A stretch of 64,000 nucleotides of DNA from Candidatus Electrothrix scaldis (GTDB taxonomy: Bacteria > Desulfobacterota > Desulfobulbia > Desulfobulbales > Desulfobulbaceae), in the NCBI GenBank assembly GCA_033584155.1, contig CP138355.1, forward strand, positions 2,365,826 through 2,429,825, written 5' to 3'. The position numbers and the translations under genes are program-made. This document shows positions 22,401 through 31,892 of the stretch, one piece after another. Position 1 is the first letter of the stretch, and each line of letters opens with the position of its first letter. Below the pieces are notes generated by a model. It saw nothing but the letters and a program-made list of their open reading frames with translations. It did no database searches and was not told the origin of the DNA.

Positions 22401-25400
22401 GATGCGCCGTCGTAATTTGTCTGCCGGATATTTCTCATTTCGTTCCAGCGGGCGTACACTGGCCGAAAGGAAGTTGATTTTTTTTGTCGCTTCAGCGGAC
22501 TCGGAAGAATCTTCTTGTTTGTTTTTATCTGGAGCATAGAGAGCTGTCACTGCATCTACTTCCTTCTTGGCAATCCATTCAATCTGCCGTACAGTTCTTC
22601 CGCTCGGAGCAGCAGGGTGTATTACTCCTTTCAGGTCTTCATACCAAAAATACTTTTCCTCGTTTTGAGGGAGAAAAACATCTTTTGATAACTTATTATC
22701 TTCTAAATACTTTTCGTTTTCTACAGAAAGAATACTTTTAGAAATCATCAAACCTAATGGACGCAGGGTACCTTCTGTCTGCCTGCCGGATGCGCCGACA
22801 AAGACCGGACGGATATAGAAACGGTAGGCATATCCTTCACGGGTTAACGGATTGGTTTCCTGAAATTTCCATGTTCCAGGCTTGTCAACTACCGGCACGA
22901 CAGCAATCTGAAATTTATCCTGTAAAGTGATGACGGGCTGTTCAGCAGTCATATTGGCAGGCTCCTGTTCACTCCCCCCAGATGAAGACTCCCTTGCTTC
23001 ATCCGCTGACCCGGCATAGAAACCAGCATCGACAATCGGGCGTTCTTCTGCCCAGATCTGGAAGGGACGAACTGGCTCTCCAGCTTTGTTATTATCCTTC
23101 TGCCGGTCCCATTCATCGGTTAGAGCCAAGGTGATTCGTTTATCCCCCATAGAGGCCAGCTGGAAGTAGGTCCATGTGCTTTTATCATCGTTCGGATCAG
23201 TAGGTCGATAGAGGGCATGCACATCAAAGACCATAGCAAGATCTATGGGGAAGGTATCAGGCTCAGGTACATGGAGTCTAACCGGCTGCCAACCTGTGAG
23301 CGTTTTAGAATCATTATTCTGTTCGGCAGAACTGCCGATAGGAATAAGTTTGACCGCATATTCAATGACCGTCCTGTCAGCAAGCACCCCGATATCGAAC
23401 TGCGGTGTTTCCCCGTCTTTTCTGCGGACACGGAATTCATCAGAGAAAATATAAGGATCAACCACAAGCACAGGTTTTTCTCCCGGCTCGCCGGGCAGGT
23501 AGGTCAGTGACGGCAACTGGTAGCTGCCAACCCGAACCGGACTGCTCTGTCCACGGATTCTCCGCCATACCTCAAAATGATCGAAGACAGGGAGATATTC
23601 ATGGAAGAATTTATCGTCGTATCTCAGGGGGAGACGGACAATTACACGACCTTCCTCCTGTTCGTCACTCTCTTTATCAACAACGTATTCTTGACGCGGG
23701 AGCTGGAGGCGTACGGTTGCCCGCATACTTATGGCTTCAGTTGCCGCATCTCTCACCTTACATGTTTGAGTACTCCCGTTTTCACGATTGACTGTTATTT
23801 CTTTTGTATCCCATTCTGTTTCCTCGCCTTGACTCTTCTTTGTAGAAAAAATAAGTCCTTGCCAGTCGTTATCTGTTGTAGCTACCCAAGGAGAATCCTG
23901 TTTCTTTTCAGGATTGCGACTGACTTCTTTTAGCTCCTGGAGCAGTTGGTAAAGAACAACCGCTCTTTTTTGCTCCAATTCTTCTTCCGGTAATAAATCA
24001 TGACCGCTATGACGCCGCTCAACAACAGCTCGTCGGGACCAATAGAGGAAATTGATCAGGCGGCCATAGGTGGAATTGAAATCCTGTGGTATGCCGCCGG
24101 ACTGAAGGACTTGCTCCGCCGTTTTCATCCGTACAGGCAGGGCATGATCAGGCAGCAGGGCCTGATCAATATCCGACCAGAATTCGCGGCTGACAGAATC
24201 AATACGCGGATCAGTAATAATTTTGTAGTTTTGCAAAGGCTGTATAGTCGGTTCTGTATCTCCATCTATCACCGCTGTTTCAACCATTGTAGCTTCAACT
24301 TCTTCCAGCTGTTCTTTGACGTTCTGAAAGGAAATGTCGGGACGCTCATCCCAAGAACTGCGATCCCACGGCATTTTCAGTTCAAAATCATTTATCTTGA
24401 TAGAAGTAACATAATCGCTGAAAGGAGATTGATTCGGCTCCGGCTTTGAGGCTTTCGGAACAAACCATTTTGCATCTGAGCTTGGCACCAACAGATGCCA
24501 GTAAATGCGTTTCCCATCCTCATCTTGCTTATCGCTCTGAATTTGATAATGGAGCCAGGTGGGTTTGGAATCAGCCATCTCGGAGCTGCCATCACCGGCA
24601 AGCAGTTTCTCCCGATAAGCATCAAGATTCTTTTCAAAGACAGCAACCCGCCGACGCACCCCGACAATCACCTCTTCCCGGATCTTCAGGGACGGTGAAA
24701 TCGACAGACGGTAGCCGCAGATGGAAACACTGATGGACAGCTCACCGGCAAAACCGAAATCCCCGCTCTCGTTAAAGGCAATCGCTCCCCGCAGGCCGAT
24801 GTCCAGCCGGGTTGAAGGCAGGCGGAAGGTCTTGGTAAATGAGATGCGTTTTTTCCAGCGTCCCCAGCCAATGGTAAAGCTGAAACCGATAACAATCCAG
24901 GCGGCTACCTCCAGCGCAATTTGAATTGCAATCATGCCGTATGCAGCAAGCCCGCTGCTGCTTAACAACCCGCCGAACAGGACGGCCACTGACACATCTC
25001 CCCGGCAGCTGAAGCCTCCTGGTCCTGCTTCCATTGTTCTGGAAAAAGAACCGGTAATCATCTGATCAGCCCGCATCAGGACCGTACCTTTGAAAATAGC
25101 CAGACGCATGCTGCCCCGGTAAAGCATGTCTATGCCGAGGAATTCGCTACGGTAGGAAAGATCTTGGAGATAAAAATCAACCAGGGAAGGAGAGAGCAGG
25201 AAGGAAAGTTTTATATGGCCATTATTCAGAATTTTTTCCAGCTGTTCATTCGCCTCTATAGCCGGATTCGGAAACGATTCAAGGGCTGCGGTGAAGAGTT
25301 GATCACGGGGCAGGATGGCAATAGCCCCCTTCAGTGCCGGACGGGACCAGTTTTCCCGCTTGCGGACATAATCAACACTGGAGGCGAACCAGACCTTACC

Positions 25401-28400
25401 GGCCGCGATAATGTTCAGGTCAACATCAATACTCAGCAGCAGGGAAGCAATATAGACGTTTTGCGTGCTGTTTCCACCGTTATTGGAAGCGATGATGGTT
25501 GTGCCCACAATGGACAGGTAGAAACCGTTGCGTTCAACAAATTTCCAACCGCTGATACGGGAAGGATCAATGCTGTCGATATTAGCCAGCAATTTTTCGG
25601 CATTGGGGCGTTCGTCAACTCCGGTGAGTCGGTTGTTGATACCGATGCCAGCCCCGAAGTTCTTGGCAACAACCCCGGAGAACAGCGGCACTTCGTAATC
25701 CATTGAGCCGTAGAGGACAATATTGGGAACGATCTGGCCGTTCTCCTTTCTGCCTGTGCCGATCTTGACCAGGGCCTTTGCCTCGGGCAGTCCTTCAATG
25801 GCAACTGTCCCGGCAGCGGCAAAATAGCGTTCCCTGTCATTATCCACCCAGGCGACCGCACCGCGAAAGCGGACGCTGTCACCGACGCTCACATCAATGC
25901 CGATCCGTTCCGGGTTGCGCATCTTGATTTGATCGCCACCGGAAAATTCCAGGTAAACCCCTCCGACCTCGACAGACACCTGTAAGGTGCCCGGATCAAG
26001 GTAGGCAAACTCGGCTTCATCACATTCAAGGACAAAGGACTTGCCCCAGCCGAAGCGGAGATTTTTCAGGCTGACAGAGAACAGGCCATCCAGACAGGTG
26101 AAGTTGGCGACATCCGGCATAGGCAGGGATATTTCACCGAATCCTTTGTGAATGTTCATCAGGTCAAGATCACGAACCTTGATCACATTGGGATCACGCA
26201 AATCGTCAAGGCCGCCGGTCTTGCTGATTTCGCTGGAAAGCATGAACGAGGCATCAACCGGTACGGACAGACTCCATTCATCCTTGGCCAGATTCCACTC
26301 CAGCCGTGCCCGCATGTCGTCAATCTGTATTTGCAGGTATCCGGCAGAGAAATTCGCCAGCGGCTTGCCGTTGGTCTTGTCCAGATCAACTGCTGCATGG
26401 ATGATCGGAGGTTTTCCGCGTTTATCCTGCCGCATACCAATTTCCACCTTTGCCAGCAGGTCATCCACTCCCGGCACCTCAAGTTCACCGTACAGCACGG
26501 CCTTGCGGATGGTGTTGTCGATGATTACAATCTCGCTGGCCTTGCCGTCGCGTTCCGCCAGTGGGGTGATACCTAGGGGACGACGGTTATCTGCCTGCTT
26601 GAGGACGTTTGGGTGGTGGGAGGTGAGCACCTTGGCATAGAGGCTGAGGCCTTCCGGGTTGATACGCAGGTAAACTTTGTTATTGGAATCCTTGGGCCAG
26701 CTATCTGGCGAGAAGGGAACAAGCTCAAACAACAGCCGTTGAGATAAATCACCGTTATTTAGGTTTCCCGGGATAGCAATGGTTGGTTTTACAGGAGGAT
26801 TTTCATCAGCAACATCAGCAATCAGGACAAACTCGCGCTTTTCAAAATCAAAATAGCCGTCAGCCGGAGGCTCAGCATCTTTATCGTTGACTTTTTGTCC
26901 AAGCTTGGTGATGCGATTTGGCAGGAAGATCGCCATAACAACAAGATCAATAACTTGAAGTCCTCCGCCTTCAACTGACGGCATACTTCGAAAGCTTAGA
27001 CGATTTGCTGATAAACGAAATGTTTCCAAGTTCAGTCTCAAATCCAACGTAAACTGCACTTGATTTGGGCCGATGGCAATGAAGAGCATCATGGGAATCT
27101 TGAGTGTAAAATTCTCTGATGGTTCATTCTTCTCCTTTTCCTTAGGTTCCAATTGAGTAACATTGATCGGTGTGAACGGATCCGGGCCAATAGAAAAATT
27201 GGCAGATCCGAAGGCATCACCGAGAAGATCGTTCAGCCCCCAGTCAAAACCACCCAAGGTTAAGAAGTTGTCATTGAGCTGTTCTGTGATAATCCCCCAA
27301 CCATATTGCTTGGCTGCGGCCAGCAGTTCGCTGCTGATTTTCCATTTACCTGCACTTGTGTACTCTAATATTGATTGCTCGTTCGCCATCCATTGTTCTC
27401 CAATATTCAAGTCGAGCTTGAAGTTGAACAATTGGTTGGCTTCCTCAATCGCTTCGTCAATCACCTTATCAATCAACGGCACCATCAATGGCAGTGCAGA
27501 TGATGAACTTCCAATTGGCCCCATAATGAGAGGAAATTTCAAGCTCAACGAAAGCCGCATTGGTGAACCTGTTGTGCTTTCGTAGGAGTGGACAGCTACG
27601 CCGTCTTCTGAGAAGCGAACATAGAGAAATCCAATATCCACCTCCAATTCCAGAAAGTTAATACCCGTTAGTTTAAGGCTCGTTTTTGGATCGGCTTCAT
27701 AACTGAGAACAGACGAATTGGAACGAGCAGGCAGGTTGGTTTCAAATGCGGCATCACCAATATAGAGTCGTTCTGTTACGCCACCGACAATTGGAACATC
27801 ACGCGCTTTGAGCGTACCGGTGTTCCAGTACTCCTCAGTAGTTGCGCCTTCCTCTTGTATACCGGAAAAGACAAAACTGAAACCGAGCTGCAAATTTTTG
27901 AGGTCGCCTTGAGTTACAATAGGTATTTCAAAGTTAATTCGCGTTTCAGTATCCCCATCTTTATCCGCCCACTGAAACAACCATTTAGAAACTGAGTCAA
28001 CATGCAGCCCTTTAATGCGCTTCCATAACTTACTGGGACGAAAAAACTGTTCATCTGTTACTTTTGCTTTATTTATTTCGATCCCTTTTGGGCGAACAAC
28101 AGACGCATCGGTTAGTTCTTTCAAAGTAATAGTCAGATAGGGTGATAATATTATATTCTTTTCGTCCCCTGTATCTTCTCTTGTCAATGCATCAAACGGC
28201 CCATCCTCCCCACAATACATAAAACACCAGTCAGTTGGCAGTTCCAACTCTTGTGGAAACTCTATCTCCGCAATCTGGAAGCCAAGGTGCTCAAGACAGA
28301 GTTGCAACATCTTATTTGACTTCGCAACCAGAAAGGCAAGACTGTACTGAGTTGCTTCATCATTCTCATGTAGAAACGGAAATAATTTTTCAGTATCTGG

Positions 28401-28457
28401 AGAGTTAGTATCTGGTAATTTTGGAATCGTATATGTGCTGAGCTGAATGAAGCGCAT
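19395..28457 (-). CDS. giant beta-rich protein, 3020 residues, possibly DUF6603-like
   Basis: I do not recognise a named family with certainty. The N-terminal 1300 residues are beta-rich, repetitive in style and contain LYGSMDYEVPLFSGVVAKNF and AGIGINNRL (near residues 910-945), which remind me of DUF6603-type domains of large bacterial proteins. A single long hydrophobic stretch (GLAAYGMIAIQIALEVAAWIVIGF, near 1170-1190) could enter or cross a membrane. Downstream there are fibronectin-III-like strands (FEVWRRIRGQ near 1630) and helical regions near 2000-2300. There is no N-terminal signal peptide. The start ATG at 28457 follows the metalloprotease stop by 15 bp with an AAGGG upstream. It is translationally coupled to the next giant. 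Together the two probably form one large assembly; this is inference from coupling and size. Confidence 0.85.
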   Translation of the reverse strand: MRFIQLSTYTIPKLPDTNSPDTEKLFPFLHENDEATQYSLAFLVAKSNKMLQLCLEHLGFQIAEIEFPQELELPTDWCFMYCGEDGPFDALTREDTGDEKNIILSPYLTITLKELTDASVVRPKGIEINKAKVTDEQFFRPSKLWKRIKGLHVDSVSKWLFQWADKDGDTETRINFEIPIVTQGDLKNLQLGFSFVFSGIQEEGATTEEYWNTGTLKARDVPIVGGVTERLYIGDAAFETNLPARSNSSVLSYEADPKTSLKLTGINFLELEVDIGFLYVRFSEDGVAVHSYESTTGSPMRLSLSLKFPLIMGPIGSSSSALPLMVPLIDKVIDEAIEEANQLFNFKLDLNIGEQWMANEQSILEYTSAGKWKISSELLAAAKQYGWGIITEQLNDNFLTLGGFDWGLNDLLGDAFGSANFSIGPDPFTPINVTQLEPKEKEKNEPSENFTLKIPMMLFIAIGPNQVQFTLDLRLNLETFRLSANRLSFRSMPSVEGGGLQVIDLVVMAIFLPNRITKLGQKVNDKDAEPPADGYFDFEKREFVLIADVADENPPVKPTIAIPGNLNNGDLSQRLLFELVPFSPDSWPKDSNNKVYLRINPEGLSLYAKVLTSHHPNVLKQADNRRPLGITPLAERDGKASEIVIIDNTIRKAVLYGELEVPGVDDLLAKVEIGMRQDKRGKPPIIHAAVDLDKTNGKPLANFSAGYLQIQIDDMRARLEWNLAKDEWSLSVPVDASFMLSSEISKTGGLDDLRDPNVIKVRDLDLMNIHKGFGEISLPMPDVANFTCLDGLFSVSLKNLRFGWGKSFVLECDEAEFAYLDPGTLQVSVEVGGVYLEFSGGDQIKMRNPERIGIDVSVGDSVRFRGAVAWVDNDRERYFAAAGTVAIEGLPEAKALVKIGTGRKENGQIVPNIVLYGSMDYEVPLFSGVVAKNFGAGIGINNRLTGVDERPNAEKLLANIDSIDPSRISGWKFVERNGFYLSIVGTTIIASNNGGNSTQNVYIASLLLSIDVDLNIIAAGKVWFASSVDYVRKRENWSRPALKGAIAILPRDQLFTAALESFPNPAIEANEQLEKILNNGHIKLSFLLSPSLVDFYLQDLSYRSEFLGIDMLYRGSMRLAIFKGTVLMRADQMITGSFSRTMEAGPGGFSCRGDVSVAVLFGGLLSSSGLAAYGMIAIQIALEVAAWIVIGFSFTIGWGRWKKRISFTKTFRLPSTRLDIGLRGAIAFNESGDFGFAGELSISVSICGYRLSISPSLKIREEVIVGVRRRVAVFEKNLDAYREKLLAGDGSSEMADSKPTWLHYQIQSDKQDEDGKRIYWHLLVPSSDAKWFVPKASKPEPNQSPFSDYVTSIKINDFELKMPWDRSSWDERPDISFQNVKEQLEEVEATMVETAVIDGDTEPTIQPLQNYKIITDPRIDSVSREFWSDIDQALLPDHALPVRMKTAEQVLQSGGIPQDFNSTYGRLINFLYWSRRAVVERRHSGHDLLPEEELEQKRAVVLYQLLQELKEVSRNPEKKQDSPWVATTDNDWQGLIFSTKKSQGEETEWDTKEITVNRENGSTQTCKVRDAATEAISMRATVRLQLPRQEYVVDKESDEQEEGRVIVRLPLRYDDKFFHEYLPVFDHFEVWRRIRGQSSPVRVGSYQLPSLTYLPGEPGEKPVLVVDPYIFSDEFRVRRKDGETPQFDIGVLADRTVIEYAVKLIPIGSSAEQNNDSKTLTGWQPVRLHVPEPDTFPIDLAMVFDVHALYRPTDPNDDKSTWTYFQLASMGDKRITLALTDEWDRQKDNNKAGEPVRPFQIWAEERPIVDAGFYAGSADEARESSSGGSEQEPANMTAEQPVITLQDKFQIAVVPVVDKPGTWKFQETNPLTREGYAYRFYIRPVFVGASGRQTEGTLRPLGLMISKSILSVENEKYLEDNKLSKDVFLPQNEEKYFWYEDLKGVIHPAAPSGRTVRQIEWIAKKEVDAVTALYAPDKNKQEDSSESAEATKKINFLSASVRPLERNEKYPADKLRRRIGISWNRAGQLGGGVDIQIHDRDDTAVAARFTCETKEYTAYQHSIHNFSNDSAWRLTRRERALRFKLSPPVVSLPDSSDLPNIVDQMLYLDTDNPILKDLRLTADQLTEALGDDKNDPKAWGSVAAKASKLIKAIEEFEKSPLNLNDQPLQTVILQIEALIRYLFLGLKDDAKDLSDLTADRIAAIDSNLRNMLLAIDELNPQAADFEDSESGAEKARQALLNKDYSRKLAAIIRRRMVIGEDVLAGTGDGLPLAATEKNQPSHWLPRGVVFEEIRKKHDQESTSFPNVKGLLDMFPAEAKKTPDWSSKFLKEAIEELNRLVEYRKKDGNTEQNYIARKEAAAGIVGKATGLTIGLQEFERQCEAKGWNIERRPNHRVIVTEDNIGAKVPEPVEMKNLLPDTHRSLNDLEEMGEAGGSEAHLVAYFNLLERMGFALDLAGTDETGEPLSQADLVKAVRDAKLEERFKDKQAELDAHYVYLITPREPNSEHRGDIPDPDQGDGYFYSGLSFVKLIILPRSFYDLLIHHYPTTDSTEELNTTLGDWLSMRGIQKTTKKQIELFVSAAHFTNNGKAELGNLFQLRLTPLQLHHITVPHVNGSAHIDWTTPDRRGHRFAISARSMSRYEPLIRWADNLPQPQISHQKDVPVKEIDNRRIMTKEDGVDLPVPLSVSNFPHPEQLRFAYTLPSAGVRSLLNRISLIRTGYRGCQLSFRYKLVDHDQPEELGWKKIIESITLDETSQKVSSPVIVPTPRSSTADVRLFRHERLITLEEIPYFYAVQLAVNGQFEGDLQGDPPRPDPMTVPEYSRRMPVVIAYRPPVVPESTPGADGSVYEIDIILTRLGEMASPAELAGGIPSEQTFLQEITGGFDFQDNGLPMPALGYHFYHRVQDDAEHSEPGSDSVYQSIVDLLMPWHEGYIKDDNNNGKPFVRSLNSDITVKPEDTYPSIKLRRLNDTKELVPVVSVRFTVNKNNLFSQPSQRYMQVSCLGKLTPATLLKVKSND

Positions 28458-28472
28458 GGCATAACCCTTGTA

Positions 28473-29648
28473 TTATTTTACTGAAAAATAACCATCAACA
28501 TCCTTTTCTTGGTCAGTTTTTGCCTTGTAGCTTTCCTTCACAAGAAATCCGATTTTATCTAAATATATTTTTTGTAGCCGTTGCTCTTCAATAGCATCAA
28601 TTAATTTATTATCTATTAATTTATTCGGATCCCATCTATTCCTGTGTTTATCTGAAGGAAACTCTGTTATATAGCTGCCCGATGAACCTATTTTACGTGT
28701 AGCACTCATCAAATTCTGTTCAGTTTTTAATTCGCCATTGGCAATACGTTCCTTGGCTCTATTTTTTGTGATTAAATTTAGGCCAAAAGCATGCCAAAGG
28801 ATAGTCGAAAAATTAAATGATATTGTTTTATCCTTATAGTGCGGAATCAACTTAATCATCTCTTCCGCTACATCTGGGATTTCTCCTTGATAAAAATAAC
28901 CGTCACTCAAACCCAAGTGATGACCAAACTCATGCGCAGCGGTGTGGATAACACTTTTTTTTAGTGCCCAAAAAAACATGTTAGAGCGGTTGAAAATGTC
29001 CCAAACAAAAACGGTCGAGTGGGAGGTCAAATTAGTCCAGTCAACTTCAAAGTGGTATTTTTTTCCTGTTGAGCTTACGGGTGCAGCATTCCAAATGGTT
29101 TCAATTTCTTTTTTCCAGAAAGGTTTAATTTCCTCAATATCAGATTTGCTGACGAAAAGTTTTTTCAACCACAATCGAACCGTAATGTAAGTATCTGACC
29201 CAAGAGATGTTCGCACATAAGTACCGAAAAAAGGTTGGTCCGGCATATTGAATTCGCCATCTTTCGAATCAGCGTCCGGTGCTTTTTCAACATTGGCTGG
29301 ATTTTCATCAACTGGAGCATCGGGTGAAGAAGTGAGTAGGCGGTAGCCACCATCAAAAGGCCCAGTGCTGCCCATTGGAATGAAAGGCACACAATGTAAC
29401 GAGCTGTGGTCAGAAGGGTCATGATCAAGATGTTTAGTCCATGTATAAACAAAAGCCTTGTCGGTCAAAATTTCAAACCAATCATGCGATGACATCAACT
29501 CGCCAAAGGGGGATGCAGTTACTGCTATAGGTTCCACCGCTGCTGTAGTTTGCATTCCGGGATGTAAAAGAATAATCTTCTCAGCACCGGCAATGTTTGC
29601 AAGCACTCTCATTATTGCGTTTGATCGGTTGATGATTTGCTTTGCCAT
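28473..29648 (-). CDS. metzincin-like zinc metalloprotease, 391 residues
   Basis: The motif HEFGHHLGLSD at residues 239-249 is the extended zinc site HExxHxxGxxD, with His239, His243 and Asp249 as ligands and Glu240 as the catalytic base. NLMSATRK further on could be the Met-turn of the metzincin clan. No signal peptide is visible, so it would act in the cytosol or be exported by another route. The start ATG at 29648 has a GAGG at suitable spacing. It sits between the unknown 360-residue protein (14-bp gap) and the first giant gene (15-bp gap), so it is surely in the same operon. It might process the giants or be cargo; the sequence does not decide. Rest of the protein unrecognised. Confidence 0.75.
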   Translation of the reverse strand: MAKQIINRSNAIMRVLANIAGAEKIILLHPGMQTTAAVEPIAVTASPFGELMSSHDWFEILTDKAFVYTWTKHLDHDPSDHSSLHCVPFIPMGSTGPFDGGYRLLTSSPDAPVDENPANVEKAPDADSKDGEFNMPDQPFFGTYVRTSLGSDTYITVRLWLKKLFVSKSDIEEIKPFWKKEIETIWNAAPVSSTGKKYHFEVDWTNLTSHSTVFVWDIFNRSNMFFWALKKSVIHTAAHEFGHHLGLSDGYFYQGEIPDVAEEMIKLIPHYKDKTISFNFSTILWHAFGLNLITKNRAKERIANGELKTEQNLMSATRKIGSSGSYITEFPSDKHRNRWDPNKLIDNKLIDAIEEQRLQKIYLDKIGFLVKESYKAKTDQEKDVDGYFSVK

Positions 29649-29662
29649 GCCGTCCTCTTTTT

Positions 29663-30745
29663 TTAACTTCCAGGTTGTATAGTTTTGTATTTTTTTGCTG
29701 TGCAGACCAATGAAATAATCGGATTGGTCGTACTACTCACTATTGTTCCGATAGTTTTAATTGGACTATCTGGAAGAATATTTTCTCTTGAATCTATCCA
29801 GTTAACTAAGGTGTTTAATTCCGTAACGGTCGTGCAAAGTTCTTTATTTTTCTTGAATTGACGATAAGAGATTCCAAAACGAAGTACAGAAAGTGGTACT
29901 ACGAGCAGTAGCCTTAAAGTTTCTTTTTCTTCATCCGTCCAAGATGCTGGTAAAAGTTTTATTGCTTCTTCGAAGAATATGGTTGTAAATTCTACAAGGT
30001 AGCTTATGCCCATAGGAACAAAATATTCCACAATTAATGGACCACCAACAACAGGATTCCAGATTGCAATCGAAATCATCCCCACACCAACAGCTCCATC
30101 AAAAAACAACCCTGGCAACTTGTCTCCCGCAGTCATTTTTATCAATGCATTCTCCAATGCATCTCCTGCTACTTCAGGGAGATGAGAGAAAAAATATTTT
30201 TTAACCCTCTCTTCCATACCGGGGGAGTCTTCGGAAACATTAAGTAAGATTCGCTGATCATCTCTTTTGATTGGCACAGGGAACCATTGCGCTGCAACTT
30301 TTCCATTGGCAGGCAATAAGGACAATAGTCCCGATGACAGGATAGGCGTAGAGGCATTAGTTTTTAAATGCACAGGAAAAATTCCTAGTCGATCATCCTG
30401 TACTCTACCAAGGTCAATTTCTTGGTTTGAATCAACTTCTGTTGAAGTTTGAGTCAAAGAATTTTCGATTCCTACTTTTGAATTGCTAATTAAGGAATTA
30501 CTAATTACGGTTGCAGTAATGGAATCACCAAAATTGATTTCTTGATCAATAAAATATAATTGAGGGGCTTGAGGGGACTGTTCTCCAAGTTTCAGGGCTT
30601 CTACCAACCGTGTGTTCTGTTCCGCCGATCCCAGATAAGCTTCACGCGGATCAAACGTTGCCCAAAGGAGTTGCCTTGAACGAAAATCAGCAGCTTGTTT
30701 ATTGGCCTTCAAGTAATCAACGATTGAATTTGGATCAATTGCCAT
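29663..30745 (-). CDS. unknown protein of 360 residues with a hydrophobic central region
   Basis: I do not recognise it. The N-terminal 200 residues are soluble-looking (DYLKANKQAADFRSRQLLWATFDPREAYLG). Residues about 205-245 are hydrophobic (GAVGVGMISIAIWNPVVGGP and on to EYFVPMGISYLVEF), and a weaker hydrophobic patch with LLLVVPLSVLRFG lies near 280-290. It could associate with or insert into a membrane. The start ATG at 30745 has GGTGAG just upstream. It lies between two metzincin-like genes within the cluster, with a 14-bp gap to the next gene. No catalytic motif is visible. Its position suggests a role in handling or anchoring the giant proteins, but that is only contextual. Confidence 0.65.
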   Translation of the reverse strand: MAIDPNSIVDYLKANKQAADFRSRQLLWATFDPREAYLGSAEQNTRLVEALKLGEQSPQAPQLYFIDQEINFGDSITATVISNSLISNSKVGIENSLTQTSTEVDSNQEIDLGRVQDDRLGIFPVHLKTNASTPILSSGLLSLLPANGKVAAQWFPVPIKRDDQRILLNVSEDSPGMEERVKKYFFSHLPEVAGDALENALIKMTAGDKLPGLFFDGAVGVGMISIAIWNPVVGGPLIVEYFVPMGISYLVEFTTIFFEEAIKLLPASWTDEEKETLRLLLVVPLSVLRFGISYRQFKKNKELCTTVTELNTLVNWIDSRENILPDSPIKTIGTIVSSTTNPIISLVCTAKKYKTIQPGS

Positions 30746-30830
30746 TATCTCACCATGATGTTGAATTCAAAAAATATTAGGCGACTTGGTGCAGTCACAC
30801 ATTTTTGTGCCCCATAGAAGATGCTTGCCT

Positions 30831-31892
30831 TCAGCACCTCCAGCCATCTCCTCCAAAAATCACCGCCAACCGCCTGCCATGCCGCAAATGAATCAGCTCC
30901 TCGCAGTCAAACTGAAAATCAAAATCCCGCCAAAAACTCCCCTGCCCATTCCGTTCATCATAATACCCCTCCGTATTCATCCACGACAACGCATCAGGCC
31001 GCTGCTGCTCCCAAGGATGCTGGAGATTAAACGCATGGCCGATCTCATGGACAAAGGTGTGCAGATACTTCCGGGCGGCTTCACTCTTTTGCCACCCGGC
31101 CTCATCCGACCGTAATCCCGTAAACGAGGGATGCTGCCGAAACACGGCAAATCCACGACGTTCCGGCAGCCTGCTGCCGAATTCCGCCCGATTAAACATG
31201 ATCCCGGAAACATCGGACTTATGAAAACGCCCGGCAACAAGGCCCCAGAGCTTCCATTGCGGCGAATCAGACAGATCGCTGAAATGGGCTTTCATTGTTT
31301 GGTGCAGTTCTGCCGGTGTCCATCCCCGTACTCTGTCACTAACCAAATTTGCCCCCCTGCTGACAGAGACCTTGATTCCTGCATCAGCAAATACGCTTTC
31401 AAGGGTCAACATACCTTGGGCGGTATGGTATTCCGGCAAAACCGGCTCAGAATTGACCGACTCGCAGACATCGACCTGCAAGGTTATCTCTCGGAAGAAG
31501 TCAGACGACCGCCTGCATTGATACCTGCTGACCGTTGTTCCGTCATCCAAGATAATCTCTGTATACGTATCATCCTGTCTATTACCCGATATACTGATCC
31601 TCACCTGGATTTCAGTTCCTGTACTCCATTCAACCGCTGTACCATGAATTTGCAGCCCATCCTCGCTTACTTTCGGAGCTTGCAGTATCCACGAGCCTCG
31701 GTCAACCTGCCAACGACAGATGCGACCGGCAATTTCCTCTTCAAACTGCTGGATCAAATCCCAGCTTATACAATTACAGGTCAATGAACGTTCCCGCAGT
31801 CGGTCAATGTCGATCCGTAAGTCCATTTCAAGGTCGCCATGCGTAGCAGAATTCGTTATCCTGCCAAGATAGCGACCACTTATCGGATGCAC
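30831..31892 (-). CDS. matrixin-like zinc metalloprotease, 353 residues
   Basis: The motif HEIGHAFNLQH at residues 282-292 gives the HExxHxxxxxH zinc site (His282, Glu283, His286, His292). ALSWMN about ten residues later can be the Met-turn. The usual Gly after the second His is Asn here. No signal peptide is visible. The start used here is a GTG at 31892 without a good ribosome binding site; an in-frame TGA lies only a few codons upstream, so the frame cannot extend far. Its first 85 or so codons are part of a perfect 321-bp tandem duplication, so a non-functional second N-terminus precedes it. Part of the giant-gene cluster; substrate unknown. Confidence 0.7.
   Translation of the reverse strand: MHPISGRYLGRITNSATHGDLEMDLRIDIDRLRERSLTCNCISWDLIQQFEEEIAGRICRWQVDRGSWILQAPKVSEDGLQIHGTAVEWSTGTEIQVRISISGNRQDDTYTEIILDDGTTVSRYQCRRSSDFFREITLQVDVCESVNSEPVLPEYHTAQGMLTLESVFADAGIKVSVSRGANLVSDRVRGWTPAELHQTMKAHFSDLSDSPQWKLWGLVAGRFHKSDVSGIMFNRAEFGSRLPERRGFAVFRQHPSFTGLRSDEAGWQKSEAARKYLHTFVHEIGHAFNLQHPWEQQRPDALSWMNTEGYYDERNGQGSFWRDFDFQFDCEELIHLRHGRRLAVIFGGDGWRC

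Noticed and set aside
8096-28457. Giants as RHS/Tc toxins or RTX adhesins
   Set aside because: There are no YD repeats, no RTX nonapeptides, no hypervariable C-terminal toxin tip and no type I secretion genes nearby.
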